This document shows, piece after piece, positions 36,051 through 48,256 of a stretch of DNA of 64,000 bases. The notes beneath the pieces are model-generated. The model ran no database searches. It was not told the origin of the DNA and saw only the letters and a list, made by a program, of their open reading frames with translations. Position numbers and translations under genes: made by a program. Every line of letters begins with the position of its first letter. The first letter of the stretch is position 1. Source of the stretch: Ziziphus jujuba (Eukaryota > Streptophyta > Magnoliopsida > Rosales > Rhamnaceae); contig NC_083379.1 in assembly GCF_031755915.1 (NCBI RefSeq), positions 2,987,501-3,051,500 on the forward strand. Direction: 5' to 3'.

Positions 36051-37732
36051 GAGATTTATGACGTTATTTCCATATTTCGTTCCTTGTTTAGAGTGACACA
36101 ATCACATTTCTTATTAAAAAAAAATATTTGTTTTTTTATTTGATTTAATTTTTTGTTAATATTTTTTATCTGATGTGGCATGATATAATTGGAAGATGCT
36201 AATAGAGACAAAAAATAACAATAATAATAATAATAATAATACAAAAGAGATCCGGATTTGTGCATGTGGCAGTGGCTCTGATGCGAAACAATCTTTTTCC
36301 GCAAATCGTAGGACAGCAAAAAGAAGATTATGGTAAGTTTTTCGTATAATACATGGGCCAAAAGGCCCTTGAACAGAAAGCCTAGCGTCAAATTGAAATT
36401 TTCTTGGGCCTGATAGGGGAACACTCAATATCACTTGGACTTGTACCAAATTATTGAGTAAGCCCATCAGCTACAAAGGTGCATTTCCTTTGTTGTTGTT
36501 GGCTTTTTTTTTTTTTTAAATAAATTTTTTTAAAACACTTCATAGGAGTCTCTGCCGCCCCCCACCCCAACACCCCCCCCCCCCCCCCCAAAAAAAAAAA
36601 AAAAAAAAAAGAAAGAAAGTATAATAATAACGAAAATAATAAAATAAAATACTCGATATGCACACCAAGTCACCAACTATGCTTCTAGTAATTTCGACAA
36701 CTGATCATAACAAGATTATGTAAATAAAAAATAGTACTCTTCAGCAACTCTTTTATTACAGAGAATGACAAAGATTTTTGACCTCCAATGCAGCAGTTCA
36801 TATCCCTTATATATTTTTAGTGAGTGCAACTAATTTTTTCGTGTTCTTCAGAAGAATTGTTATTATTACTCTTTTTTTTAAAAGAGAAAAGGAAAGTAAT
36901 AGGAGGTTTAAGTAACACCGATCGAGATGATTTGGTGAATGGTTAATGCTGACCATATATTATTTCATATTACCATTAGATTCTTAAATTTATTTTTGGG
37001 GGGGGGGGAGGCGGAAGTCTACTGTAGCTAGCTAGCCAAGTTTGGTAATTAGCATCAGCCTGGCCTATATATATTAAGGCACCTCACCTTTCTCAAATCT
37101 AAATTGCGTATAATTTCAGAATACAAGTGAATGTTGATTTTGTTTTTTTGTTTTATATATATATATATATATATGGAAATATATGTATGTATACATATAA
37201 TTAACTTTAACATATAAATGCGAAAAACACTAGAAGTGTATTTGAATATTGGAAAATTTGACTAAGCACGCAAAGTTAGGTAGAAGAAGAAAAAATGAAA
37301 AGAAGAAAGAGTAGTCAAGGAATTAGATTTAGTGAAAAATTAATTATACAAGAAAGTCGTCTTTTAGTAAAGATAAACCAATAGATTTTAATGTATTGTA
37401 CCATATAGGCCAGACTAATTTTGACCTTCTCAAATGAAAAATTGAAGTACGTACTTCATTATATAGAGTGGTATGTGAGTATCCATACATGGACCATGGA
37501 GCACCTTTTACTATAATTCTCATGAGGATTTATAGAAAAAAATAATAATAATAACAAATAAAGTGACTATACAATTTCAATTGAAATATAGATTTTCACC
37601 AAAATAAAAAATAAAAAAAAAATTGAAAGACAGATTGGATAGCACTATATATATATATATATATATATATAACTGTGGGTTAACCTGTCTTGCTCAATAC
37701 TCATAAAAGACAAGAAAGAAAAGAGCAAGAAT
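36051..37732. other. AT-rich spacer
   Basis: It contains an ATA/AAT microsatellite at about 36218-36240 and a run of about 18 C followed by about 20 A at 36572-36610. A G run lies at 37000-37008, and there are TA repeats at 37155-37173 and 37648-37671. No gene is seen until the proline-rich protein. Confidence 0.55.
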
Positions 37733-38215
37733 ATGGTGGTTTGCAGAGGCGAGTTATGGGGAGGTCATGTAGTGGTATATTGGTTGGTAGCAGTGAGCTT
37801 GATGATTTGCAGCACTAGTGTTAGAAATGTCGAGTGTAGGCACATTCCTCAACACCGTAAAATAGTCTCTGACTATCAGCCACCATATAACTATGAATTT
37901 CCATGGATGGTATTACTTACATATCCACCACCCTTCTATACAAATGCTTCGCTGCTACCTCCTCCTGGCACATTCTTCTTACCATCCCTTCCACAAGTTC
38001 TCTCGCAAATCCCAAAAATATCCTTCTTACCATTCCCTCCACCACCATATAAGAATGAAATTCCATGGATGGTGATACTTGCATATCCACCACCCTTCTA
38101 TACAAATGCTCCGCTGCTACCTCTTCCAGTCACATTCTTCTTCCCATCCTCTCCACCACCTCTCCTCTCACAAATCCCCACATCCGCCCCACTGCCGCCA
38201 CAACCTCTGCTCTAA
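37733..38215 (+). CDS. Secreted proline-rich protein with an internal 54-residue duplication
   Basis: Single-exon frame of 160 residues. VVVYWLVAVSLMICSTSV near the N-terminus is a probable signal peptide with cleavage around residue 30-36. The rest is Pro-rich and contains two copies of one unit of 54 residues. Each starts with E(F/I)PWMV(L/I)L(T/A)YPPPFYTNA, continues LLPxPxTFFxPS and ends in SQIP. The period in DNA is 162 bases. PPP and YPPPFYTN look like cell-wall proline-rich proteins, but there are no SPPPP extensin modules. One NAS site (N-glycosylation) lies in copy 1 and is lost in copy 2 (NAP). It is probably a wall or apoplast structural protein; no named family is recognised. The TATA tract at 37648-37671 lies about 65 bases upstream. 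Confidence 0.72.
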   Translation: MVVCRGELWGGHVVVYWLVAVSLMICSTSVRNVECRHIPQHRKIVSDYQPPYNYEFPWMVLLTYPPPFYTNASLLPPPGTFFLPSLPQVLSQIPKISFLPFPPPPYKNEIPWMVILAYPPPFYTNAPLLPLPVTFFFPSSPPPLLSQIPTSAPLPPQPLL

Positions 38216-38445
38216 CTCAGCTGCAGAGACTCATTTTTCTACTCTACTGCATTGTAAACTTTTGAATTGAAAGAAATGCCTGGATTTATACTTTTTCTTT
38301 TCAAATATTTTTATATTATGGACTTCACCTTTTTAACGTATGAATTATATATATACATGCAGGCAACAAACTATGGCTACAAGGATAATGTCCTTATCTT
38401 ATACTATGTATACATCTTTATGTGGCTCTTACAAATTAAATATAC

Positions 38446-38476
<31 letters not shown>

Positions 38477-39282
38477 TGTGTATGTATGTATTTTTACCAT
38501 AGTGGCATGATACATACGCAATACACTTAAAATGTAAAACTTTTATAGGTTAATGAGTAACTATGTAAAGAGTCCTTCTACAGTCAGGACCGTCCGGATA
38601 AACTTACGTATGGATCCGTGAAAAGCAGATTTTACATAAGAAAAAAACGTCGGCTTTTTTTTCAGGATAAAAACAGACGCTATACAAAAAAAAAAAAAGT
38701 TGGCTTTTCTAAACGATCCTGATCATAAAATCGTCCATTATATAAATATATATTTATATACATACTGTATATGTGAGTTAGTGATTTATTAACCGAAGGA
38801 AACAAGAAAGAAAAACCTGCAGCTGGTCTATAAGTTAATTTGGATCAATCATCAAAGAAAAAAAAAAAATAATAATATAACAAGTGTTTTTTTTTTTTAA
38901 TAATTAAATTTCGTAAACTTACCTTACAGTTTAAAATTTTTTCATGCCTACCATTCCGTTTTCATTTTTTCACATAAACTTTCCTTCTAGTTTGGCTATC
39001 CTTACTCATTACCCCTTTTAAGCATAAATTAGTAATCAAATTTAAAACTAATTAAAAACACAACCTTCTTCAAAAAATAAAAGCAAAAATAAAAAATCTC
39101 CATACAAACTGTAAAAACCTTTCACCAAACACTCACCCATTTTTTTAGATTTATCTTGCAAAACTGCCCAGATTTTATATCTTAAATGTGTAAATCAGCT
39201 ACAAGCACATGACAAAACTAGGATAATCAGCTTGGCGGCCACAATGTAAAAGGAAATATATATATATATATATATAAAGATG
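38216..39282. other. AT-rich spacer
   Basis: It holds a TGTA/TATG tetranucleotide run at about 38448-38490 and several A runs. No gene is seen. The segment near 38580-38730 may be an old element but has no clear ends. Confidence 0.45.
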
Positions 39283-39443
39283 CAGTCTGTCTATAGTGCG
39301 AACGGTCCTCATGCGGACTACAGTATTGGTGACGGTTTTTTATAGTATTAGTGAAGATTTTCTAAGAAATCATTGTTAATACTATGAAAAACCGTCACTA
39401 ATATTGCGGTCCTTATGCGAACCGTCCTCACCATAGAATTTCC
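39283..39443. mobile_element. Small palindromic MITE, copy 1
   Basis: About 160 bases with long inverted ends: CTATAGTGCGAACGGTCCTC at the left pairs with the complement of GAACCGTCCTCACCATAG at the right. CAGTATTGGTGACGG pairs with the complement of CCGTCACTAATATTGCG. A second copy of the family lies at 60900-61038. Both sit beside TA microsatellites. There is no coding capacity. Confidence 0.75.
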
Positions 39444-39754
39444 GTATAAAGATGTATGTATTTTTCATTTATAATATACGATAATTCAAAATATAAAATA
39501 AATAATAATTTGTTACAATAAAATGGACAAAAGCTATAAAAGAAACAGTATAAATACATTAAAAAAAATGTATGAAGAGAATGGGTAAAAAAAAAAATAA
39601 ATTCTAAACAAGTTTGTTCTATTTAATATTTTAGGGAAATTTTTATGGATTTTTTAAAGAAAAATAATTGTTTATGAGTAAGTATAATTTTTAGACTGAC
39701 TATTAGATTAATATATTTAATCGGTAGCATCTATAAAGATATTTTACAAAACAA

Positions 39755-39785
<31 letters not shown>

Positions 39786-40868
39786 GGCATGTAAAAATGA
39801 GTAATTAAAATAAAAAATTAACTAAAAAACTAATACTAAAACTAGCATAAAATATACTTACCTTGGTTTATCACTTTATTATTAAAAAATACATAATATT
39901 TATTAATTGAGTTTACTATAATTAAAGGTATAAACTAAATTTCTTCCACCCTTGAACTAAAAAAATTAAAAATTAATATTACAAACTAATACTCAACCAC
40001 AGTATTTTGTCAATAAATTTTGAAAGCTATGATAAAAATTGCTGGTTGGCGAGCTTATCTAGATTGAATCTTTGTTTATCATTTTTCTTTGGTTTCTATT
40101 AACACCAAAGAAACTTTTTTCTCCATAAGAGACTGCTTTAAAATTTTGACAACGATAAAGAAACCTGCAACCTTAAGCCATAAGCTTGAAGAAGAGAAGA
40201 ATTTGCTTCGAGCCGAGGAATAACATGTAAGATAATAAAAACTTGTTTATCGTAATTTCATGCTCTCATGAACATTTTGTTCATCGAGTGAATTTTTGGC
40301 AAATGGTTTTCATAGTTATTATTTTCAGGTTTTCAAATTTCATCGTATGTTTAATTTAGATGGATATTATGGTTTTTTTTCTTTTTCAATTTAAATATAA
40401 GTACTTAATTTATGTTAAGAAATAATACTTTGCAAAGGAAAAAATAAAATAAAATAAAATGGTAGATGTGAAAAAGTTTTAAGAAGGTAGGTTTATGAAT
40501 TTTTTTTTTTAATTTTTTATTTTGTTGAAATAGGCAGGTTTATGAAATTATCCTTTGATTTTTTAACATCATCTGAATAAAAATAAACGTGTATTTACCA
40601 AAAAATACATATATATATATATATATATATATAAAAACAAACGTGACTCGCACGTGCTCATGACACATTTTTAAAAATTTTTTAATTTTAATTTTTCTTC
40701 TTGTCGGGGTCAAACAAACAAAACCGAACTTGGGATTGCAGCGTGAGGTCTCCACGGTGCCTATTTCAATCAATCTCTTCATCAAGCCGCCGCCTTTAAG
40801 TTGTTGAGAGACTTCGGTCTGTTGCCAGAAACTCAGGAAAATCTCAGAACTCCCACCATTCTACATCC
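39444..40868. other. Spacer and promoter of isopropylmalate isomerase copy 1
   Basis: AT-rich sequence with TA runs at 39757-39774 and 40611-40633. The last 130 bases before the ATG are richer in GC and are the probable leader. No other gene is seen. Confidence 0.5.
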
Positions 40869-43469
40869 ATGGCTGCTTCTATCGCTCCAACTTCCACATC
40901 TTTCATCAACAAGGTTTCTTTTTTACAATTTTTCACACCCATAATCATTTTTCTCCCTTTCATTTATTTTTTTATTTACTACAAAAGGTAATTTTTTTCC
41001 TCTTGTATTTGGGTCTCAGAAGGAGTTGGATCTCTCTGCTTTTTCTTTGTCACGGCCACTCTCCCTTCAGAGATGCAAGAGAACCATCCCAAAGAAAATT
41101 TGTTCGGTTATGGCACCGCAACAATCAGAACGCAGTCCCGCCACCACTGGCTCGGTTAATTCTTTTCTTCGTTTGTTCTTCGTCATTTAATGCCTTGTGC
41201 TTTGATGGCGTCTTAGATTTTTTTTTTTTTCCCTTTCTTTTGGGTTGATTTTGATGATGGGTTTTGATTGCTTTCAGGTCAAGACGGCGATGACGATGAC
41301 CGAGAAGATCTTGGCTAGGGCCTCTGAGAAAACCCAGTTGAGCCCAGGTGACAATGTCTGGGTAAATGTTGATGTTTTGATGACACATGATGTTTGTGGC
41401 CCTGGTTCTATTGGAATCTTCAAGAAAGAGTTCGGCCAGAATGCAAAGGTACTTGATTCTTGTTGGGGCGCTTTCTGTGGTATATGGGTTAATTGTTTTA
41501 TTGGATTTCAATTGGAAAATGATTATAGTGATTACTGATTATGAAGCGGAAATGTTATGTTTGTTTTGAATTTTTTGCTATTTTCAAAACATTTTTATAA
41601 AGTGGCTTGGTTCCACTGAATGTCAGTTTAAAGTTAATGGCAGCAAGAACATGGAAAAGTTCGTATCTTTAAAATCTGAAGTTATGACAAACTAGGTTTT
41701 GACTATACTCAGCTACTTCAGCCTAAATCCCCAACAATTAATTGATGTAATATGTACTATGTGTATCTCTGTTTTTAACAATGCGAGGTTGCATTTTTTT
41801 ACTAGTAAATGAATCTTAATATGATGCATTTCTTTGTCCTTATTACTAGAATCTTATTCCTATGCTTTGAGTTAAATGTTATTATTATTTTTTTCTTGAT
41901 GAATAAATATTGTGTTATGTTATTTAAAATATTTAATAAGTGTGTTGTTACTTAAGGTTTGGGACCGGGAGAAGGTTGTAATCATACCTGACCATTATAT
42001 ATTTACAAGTGATGAACGTGCAAATCGTAATGTTGATATCTTGAGGGATTTCTGCACAGAACAAAATATCAAGTACTTTTATGATATTAAAGATTTGAGT
42101 AACTTTAAGGTATGGTTTTGTACTGTGCTTTTAAAATTTGATCTATATGTTTTATTCTCTTGTTATTTAATCCTGAATATAAGTTCTGGTTTATCATTTA
42201 TCAGGTTAACCCGGATTACAAAGGTGTTTGCCATATTGCTCTTGCCCAAGAAGGTCATTGCAGGCCTGGAGAGGTAACAGTTTCTTTGTTAAATTGATCA
42301 ACTTTTTTTTTTTTTTTCCTTTCACAATTTTTATATATTTATATTTCAGACCAGGTTGTAAACCCCTTCTTTGGTTTCTAGGTTCTGTTAGGTACAGACT
42401 CCCACACCTGTACTGCTGGAGCATTTGGCCAATTTGCTACTGGAATTGGTAACACTGATGCAGGTTTCGTATTGGGTACTGGGAAGCTTCTGCTCAAGGT
42501 TTGTAAATTTTGAGGTTTCATCTTTTATCTTCTTTTGGCATTTTATATATTATTGTTAAATAGTGTTAAATTAAATAGTGTAACGTGCTTTGAGTGCCAT
42601 TCTCCTGTAAAAGTCGGTATTGCATATTCTCTGGTCTCTTAGATTTAAGATACTACTTGGATCCTTATTTCAAAAATGGTGAAATCGACTTGCTACATGG
42701 AAAACAGGAAACTAAATAGTAGAAAAATAGAACAAAGTACGAGTTGTTTTCTGCTTACAAGCTATATGTGTTTGCCAGATTTTAATGCTTGAATATCATA
42801 TTTTCTGTACAATTGTGTTTGTTTTACTTTCATACTTCTCTGATTTAATTGTCTGTGATTTTCTTGCCCCTTTAATTTTCAGGTGCCTCCGACTCTCCGA
42901 TTTGTAATGGATGGTGAAATGCCAGATTACTTACTAGCTAAAGATTTGATTTTACAGGTAAGTTCCTAAACTCAGTATTTTGTTTCCTTTGAATATCCAC
43001 ATTTCATAAAATGTCTAGAAAATGTATCATTTTGTTAAAACGAGCCTAAAATTTTCTAGCTTGTTGATGTACATGTAAATGTTTATGTTTTTTTTTTTTT
43101 TTTTTTGGGTTTATTTTAAGATTATTTTTAAACAAGCAGTTAAGATCATAAATGGTTATTATAAATCGTATTAGAAAAGGAATCATAAACAGAAATGTTA
43201 GGTAACAAAAACCTTAGTTGTTCAATTGGGTATACTTATGAAATATACAACTCTCATGGGAAAGCCTCATAGCCTGCTTTGTTATAGCTTCCCTTTTTAC
43301 TATTTGTTCTGTGGATAATTGATTACCATCTTGCAGATTATTGGTGAAATATCTGTTGCTGGTGCAACATATAAAGCCATGGAGTTTGTTGGTACAACAG
43401 TTGAAAGTTTAAGTGTAAGTAAATTCTGAAAAAGCTTCACTGCAAGTAGTAAGTACATTTGAATTTTTC

Positions 43470-43501
<32 letters not shown>

Positions 43502-46440
43502 TCAGAAACTGACTGCTTTTCCATGTATATTCAATTGTATTTATCCTTTGAACTGGGCAGATGGAAGAAAGGATGACTCTGTGCAACATGGTTGTTGAAG
43601 CTGGTGGGAAGAATGGTGTTGTCCCTGCAGATAGTACTACATATAAGTACCTTGAGGTAAGGGCGGTAGATCATTAGGTAGATCATTAGATATGTTTAAA
43701 ACCTGCAAGCAATAAACTTGGAAACTTGGATTTATTGTTAGTAGGCTAGAGAGTGCATCAGTATTTTTATGAGTATTCTGCATATGTTTTATAATTTTGA
43801 AGGTTCCAATTTAGAATAGGTGGATTAACTAGTGTAGAAACATAACCAAAGCAATCACTGTTTGTCAAAACTATTGTTGGGAGTGCACCTTATGGTCCTT
43901 ACCAATGACATGGGAAAGCATAAGGTGTCACCTTGGCATAAATTTTTTAACTCTGTCACGTGTGGTTTGCAGTGAACACATTTTCTTTGCATCAGTAATT
44001 TTTGTTGTCTGACATGGACTTCTGTTTTGGTCTTTTGTTCTATGCAGGATAAGACATCTACGCCCTATGTACCTGTATACAGTGACGAGAAGGCTAGGTA
44101 TAATTGCTCTAGAATATTTCTCACTCATTTATAGTCGGGTTTTGCTAATTCTGGTTGTGTTATTTATTCATTTGTCACATAATAACTTTGAAAGCGAAAA
44201 AGTATTTTTTAAATTCAGTCCGGCATTTTGGCCATGAATTGAGTCAAAGTGGAAAGTTGATAGTTGTTTTTAGCCATTATATACATATATATGTATATAT
44301 ATTTATTTTTAAAAGACATAAAATATCCTTCATCGTAGCTTTGTTATGAGTGAAAGTTATTGATCTGTATAAGTATTTAAGATATGAATGTGATAATCCT
44401 TCAATCTTCTATGATGACCTAAGTAATATTTGTTTATTTAGGTTTTAGAATCAATTGTATTAACCACTTTATTTTTATTTTCATGTAGATTCCTTTCCGA
44501 GTATAGATTTGACATCTCAAAACTGGAGCCTTTGGTGGCAAAGGTGAGTTAATTGGTTTGTCTTTTATATTGCATATTTCTGTTTTTGCTTCTTCCTATG
44601 AGTAATTTAGCCAGTTTCAATGTATTTGTGCAGCCTCATTCTCCTGACAATCGTGCTTTAGCTAGAGAGTGTAAAGATGTGAAAATTGATAGAGTATATA
44701 TTGGATCTTGTACTGGTGGTAAAACGGAGGATTTCCTTGCTGCAGCAAAAGTTTTTCTAGCTTCAGTAAGTTTTCTCTAATCCTATATAACATGAGTAAT
44801 GCTGTATTGCTACTTTATAGTGATGTAAGTGTTTTGGTCCATTAGAGGTTCATTCAATGTATGGAATACTGAAATGGAGTTAGCTTTTTCTCATCTAATA
44901 ATCGCTTTAAGTCCCATTAAGGCATGGATTCATGAGTAAGTGGCACCTAAAGATAGACACATATGTAGGCATGCATGTACATATATCTGTGCATGTTATG
45001 TACATATGCATTTAAACGTGTGTGTACATGTGTATGTTGGAGATTATCTGAGCCTGAACTAGTTTCAAACTTTACTTATACTTTGATTGGATTGCCCCCT
45101 TCCCATTCCCCTGTTTTGGTTTCAACTAAAAAAGTGTATTTTGCATAATTGCAGGGCAAAAAGGTCAAAGTTCCCACATTCCTTGTCCCTGCTACTCAAA
45201 AGGTTCGTAACGCAACATAATGAAGTACATTTTCAAATTATCGTACTTACAAATAATTTAGGATTTTGTGAACAGAATAAATTCATCTATCATCAATTTT
45301 TACTTTGTACCCTGAAATTTACAGGTTTGGATGGACCTTTATAGTCTTCCAGTACCAGGATCTGGTGGCAAAACCTGCTCCCAGATATTTGAGGAAGCTG
45401 GTTGTGATACACCTGCAAGTCCTAGTTGTGGTGCTTGTTTGGGTGGCCCCAAAGACACTTATGCACGCATGAATGTACCTCAGGCAAGTTTTATTTTGTT
45501 GTTTCTTTTACATATGGATATTTTTAGGAAGCATGACATTGGACCTTACTAGATCTTTTCTTCTGTGGAAGCAAATCGTATTTCAGTAGTATCATTGATC
45601 AGAAGTCAATGGAACTACAGAATATAATAACTGTTGGAACACTTGGTCATGGAAGGCTCCTAATGCTCACCATAGGAATATTGAATAATATTAGCCAATC
45701 TAGATGACGAAGGATTGTAGGGGACATCAATGTGATTCTTGTCTTATGAGCCCTTTTACTATGCTTGTAAGAAGGATTCTCAATGTTTACATGCCTCTCG
45801 GTTTCAAAACTTTAAACATCAGTTTATGAAGTTCACTCTAATACACTGCCTGTTCTTATTTTCTTTACATTACATTTATGTGATGCCAAAAGACTTCATC
45901 TCTTTTATAAATCCTGCAAAATAAAGATGGAATGTTCTAAATGTGCTAGAGCAAGTTGGCCTCATAAATAACTATTTATCACTATCTCAAGGTGTTTATA
46001 TATTACGCATCCGCAATCCGAACATGTTTTTCAAGTAAAGCACTCCACCTTAACTAGTTCTTTATTTTCTTTATGATTATTGTTGCTCATGGGGTTATCT
46101 ATACCCATCAAATGTGATGTGTGTGGTTGATATGCTCACTCTTTTATATTCTGTTATTGGCATTTAGTTGGTGTGGAAAATCATAAGGTTTTACCATGGA
46201 TGTCTCTGTAATTTGTTATGGTGATGTTTAGATAAGGTATATGACTTTTGGTCCATTGTCCATTATATCTAACTATTGGGAGTGGTTGAATGGTCACAGG
46301 TATGTGTGTCAACAACAAACAGGAACTTCCCTGGCCGAATGGGACATAAGGAAGGCCAAATATATCTTGCTTCCCCATACACAGCAGCAGCATCTGCTTT
46401 GACTGGTTATGTCACCGATCCCAGAGAATTCTTGCACTAG
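40869..46440 (+). CDS. IIL1: Isopropylmalate isomerase large subunit, chloroplastic, tandem copy 1
   Basis: Fifteen exons close in frame to 507 residues: 40869-40913, 41020-41154, 41278-41448, 41957-42109, 42205-42273, 42382-42498, 42883-42957, 43337-43414, 43561-43656, 44048-44097, 44489-44543, 44634-44765, 45155-45202, 45325-45483 and 46300-46440. About 50 residues form a Ser-rich chloroplast transit peptide ending near KKICSVM. The mature part is an aconitase-superfamily LeuC protein, with [15 protein letters not shown] at 195-209 and likely 4Fe-4S ligands C374 (IGSCTGGK), C443 and C446 (PSCGACLGG). With a small LeuD-type subunit it converts 2- to 3-isopropylmalate in leucine synthesis. 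The length equals the Arabidopsis large subunit (about 509). The final intron begins GC (CAG/GCAAGT). A second intact copy follows at 48257. Confidence 0.96.
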
Positions 46441-48256
46441 ACTATGACTCATAATTCTCATCACATTGTATGTGTTTCTTTCTACTGTATTTTTCAAAGT
46501 TAGATGCTAGAACATGGATCTGAAAATGAAAAGTGGGTTGTCACACACCCACCCCAGAGATTCCATATTAGGAGGTTGTACTGTATTATTTATGTGCAAT
46601 TCACCGTATAAACTTGTTTTTGAGTGTTTTGATGGCTACAAGAAGGAAATAAATAGCTGGAGTATGTTAGAAAAAATAACTGAAAATATGGTCTTGTATA
46701 GTTACCGTATGAGAATGATGATTTAGTGTATGAATTCTATTGTCTACTTTACGTTCAGTATTCATTCAGCTGAGAGAGGCGTTTCAGTTTATTCCCCGCA
46801 TAAACCGCTGGCCAAAGAAAGAAATTTCCCAAACTCTATTTCTCCTTTATACTCTTTTCTGTGGAAGCTTTAATTTGACGCTTCCCCATGAACATGATGG
46901 ATCAAGTCAGTCAAGTAGACTGGGCATGCAATAGAAGTAGTAATATCGCAAAATATTATGCATGTGCTTTAGCAACTCAGGGAAAATCTATTGGGTAAGG
47001 AAAGCAAAACCCACAATATTTTTTGTGTTTTTATTTCAAAATCCGTACGTATTGTTTTAAAAAAATAACAGCAGTGGAAAATTGAACAAATTGAATTTGG
47101 GTCCCTTCTGGCTCCAATAGATGAACTTCAACTAGGAAAAGTTGTTTCAAGATTGAGTGGGAGGGTGCAACAAATACGTAGTGTCCTATAACCACAGTTG
47201 ACGAAAAGCTTCATGGAATCTTGCTTTTGCATGTATCAATTATAAATTATACGAGTAGATAAACATTTATGAAAGTGGAGAAGAAAAGCTTAAGCTGCAG
47301 CTGCCGACGGATTATTATTACCTTCTTCTTTTTTATTTTTTTATTTTTTTTATTTTTTTATTTTTTTATTTTTAGGCTAATGGGTATGTGCAACAATATT
47401 TATATCCTTTAACAGTTTAAACTTTTCTTTTTTTTTTTTTTTTTTTTTTTTGGGTGAATTAAAACATACTTGACTTGAGGACATGTGTGGTAGATAAGAT
47501 TAAAATTATATAAAATTGTTTTCTTAGAAGGCTAAAATCTCATTTAATATTATATGTTATTTTTAAAGTGAAAACGAGAGAGTTAGGTTAAACTATTTTG
47601 TGTATTAAAACTGAACTTAAGATTGGGAAGATAAATGGGACAATCATCCAAAATGTGAACTTTGATGGCTACACTATTGTTCTTCTAAAATTTAGGTTAG
47701 GTTTAGTTTCTTGAAGCTTTTTTTCCAATTTTTTATCGGTTAGCTTGTGTCTTTTTCTTTCATGAAACCAAAAACATAAATTAATTTTTATTTTTTTAAA
47801 TACTATATAAATGAATTTATTTCTATAATTATTTATTATTGGACTTTTCTTTTCATTCTTTTCTTCAGCAGAAATCATAAACTTTTCTTATTCCCTCCAA
47901 AAAGAGCAATTTGAGAGACACATATATATACACATGGCATTGTAAGTTCATCGTAGACTCCATATTCCCTCCAAAGATAATGCACCAGCTGTAACGACGT
48001 CCCAAATTATAGCTTAGCATATACAAGAGTCGACTGTTCAATTTAAGCTGTCGAAATCTCAATGGCTACACTACTCAAGTAACAGCTGAGAAATATCTTA
48101 CCTATATTGCAATAAAGTAATAAACAGTCAACTTGAAAGAAGCAAATGCACATTTGTATTCCAACATAGGTTTCCTTAGTTGATGATCAATTTGCTTCAG
48201 AAGGGTCATCACGGAAAACAGTAAAATCTTGCTGCTCCCTGCATTCTTCTTCATCC
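46441..48256. other. Spacer between the tandem isomerase genes
   Basis: The first 300-400 bases (3' UTR and flank, including CAGCTGAGAGAGGCGTTTCA near 46769) resemble the flank after copy 2 (AACTGAGAGAAGCC near 52860), so the duplication extends past the stop codon. The remainder is AT-rich with T runs (47331-47373 and 47428-47451). No gene is seen. Confidence 0.55.

Noticed and set aside
36056..36467. Two minus-strand frames over 100 residues
   Set aside because: They run through AAT/ATA microsatellite and low-complexity DNA, giving poly-Tyr, poly-Leu and poly-Phe; no motif is seen.
38575..38740. Possible third MITE (CAGTCAGGACCGTCCGGAT with a later ACGATCCTGATCATAAAATC)
   Set aside because: Ends are not clearly inverted and do not match the 39283/60900 family; too weak to call.
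41155..41277. Isomerase exon 2 donor GTTAAT (GTTGAC in copy 2) as a sign of a misplaced exon border
   Set aside because: The donor is weak, but both copies use the same place, the frame closes and the protein matches the family, so the border stands.
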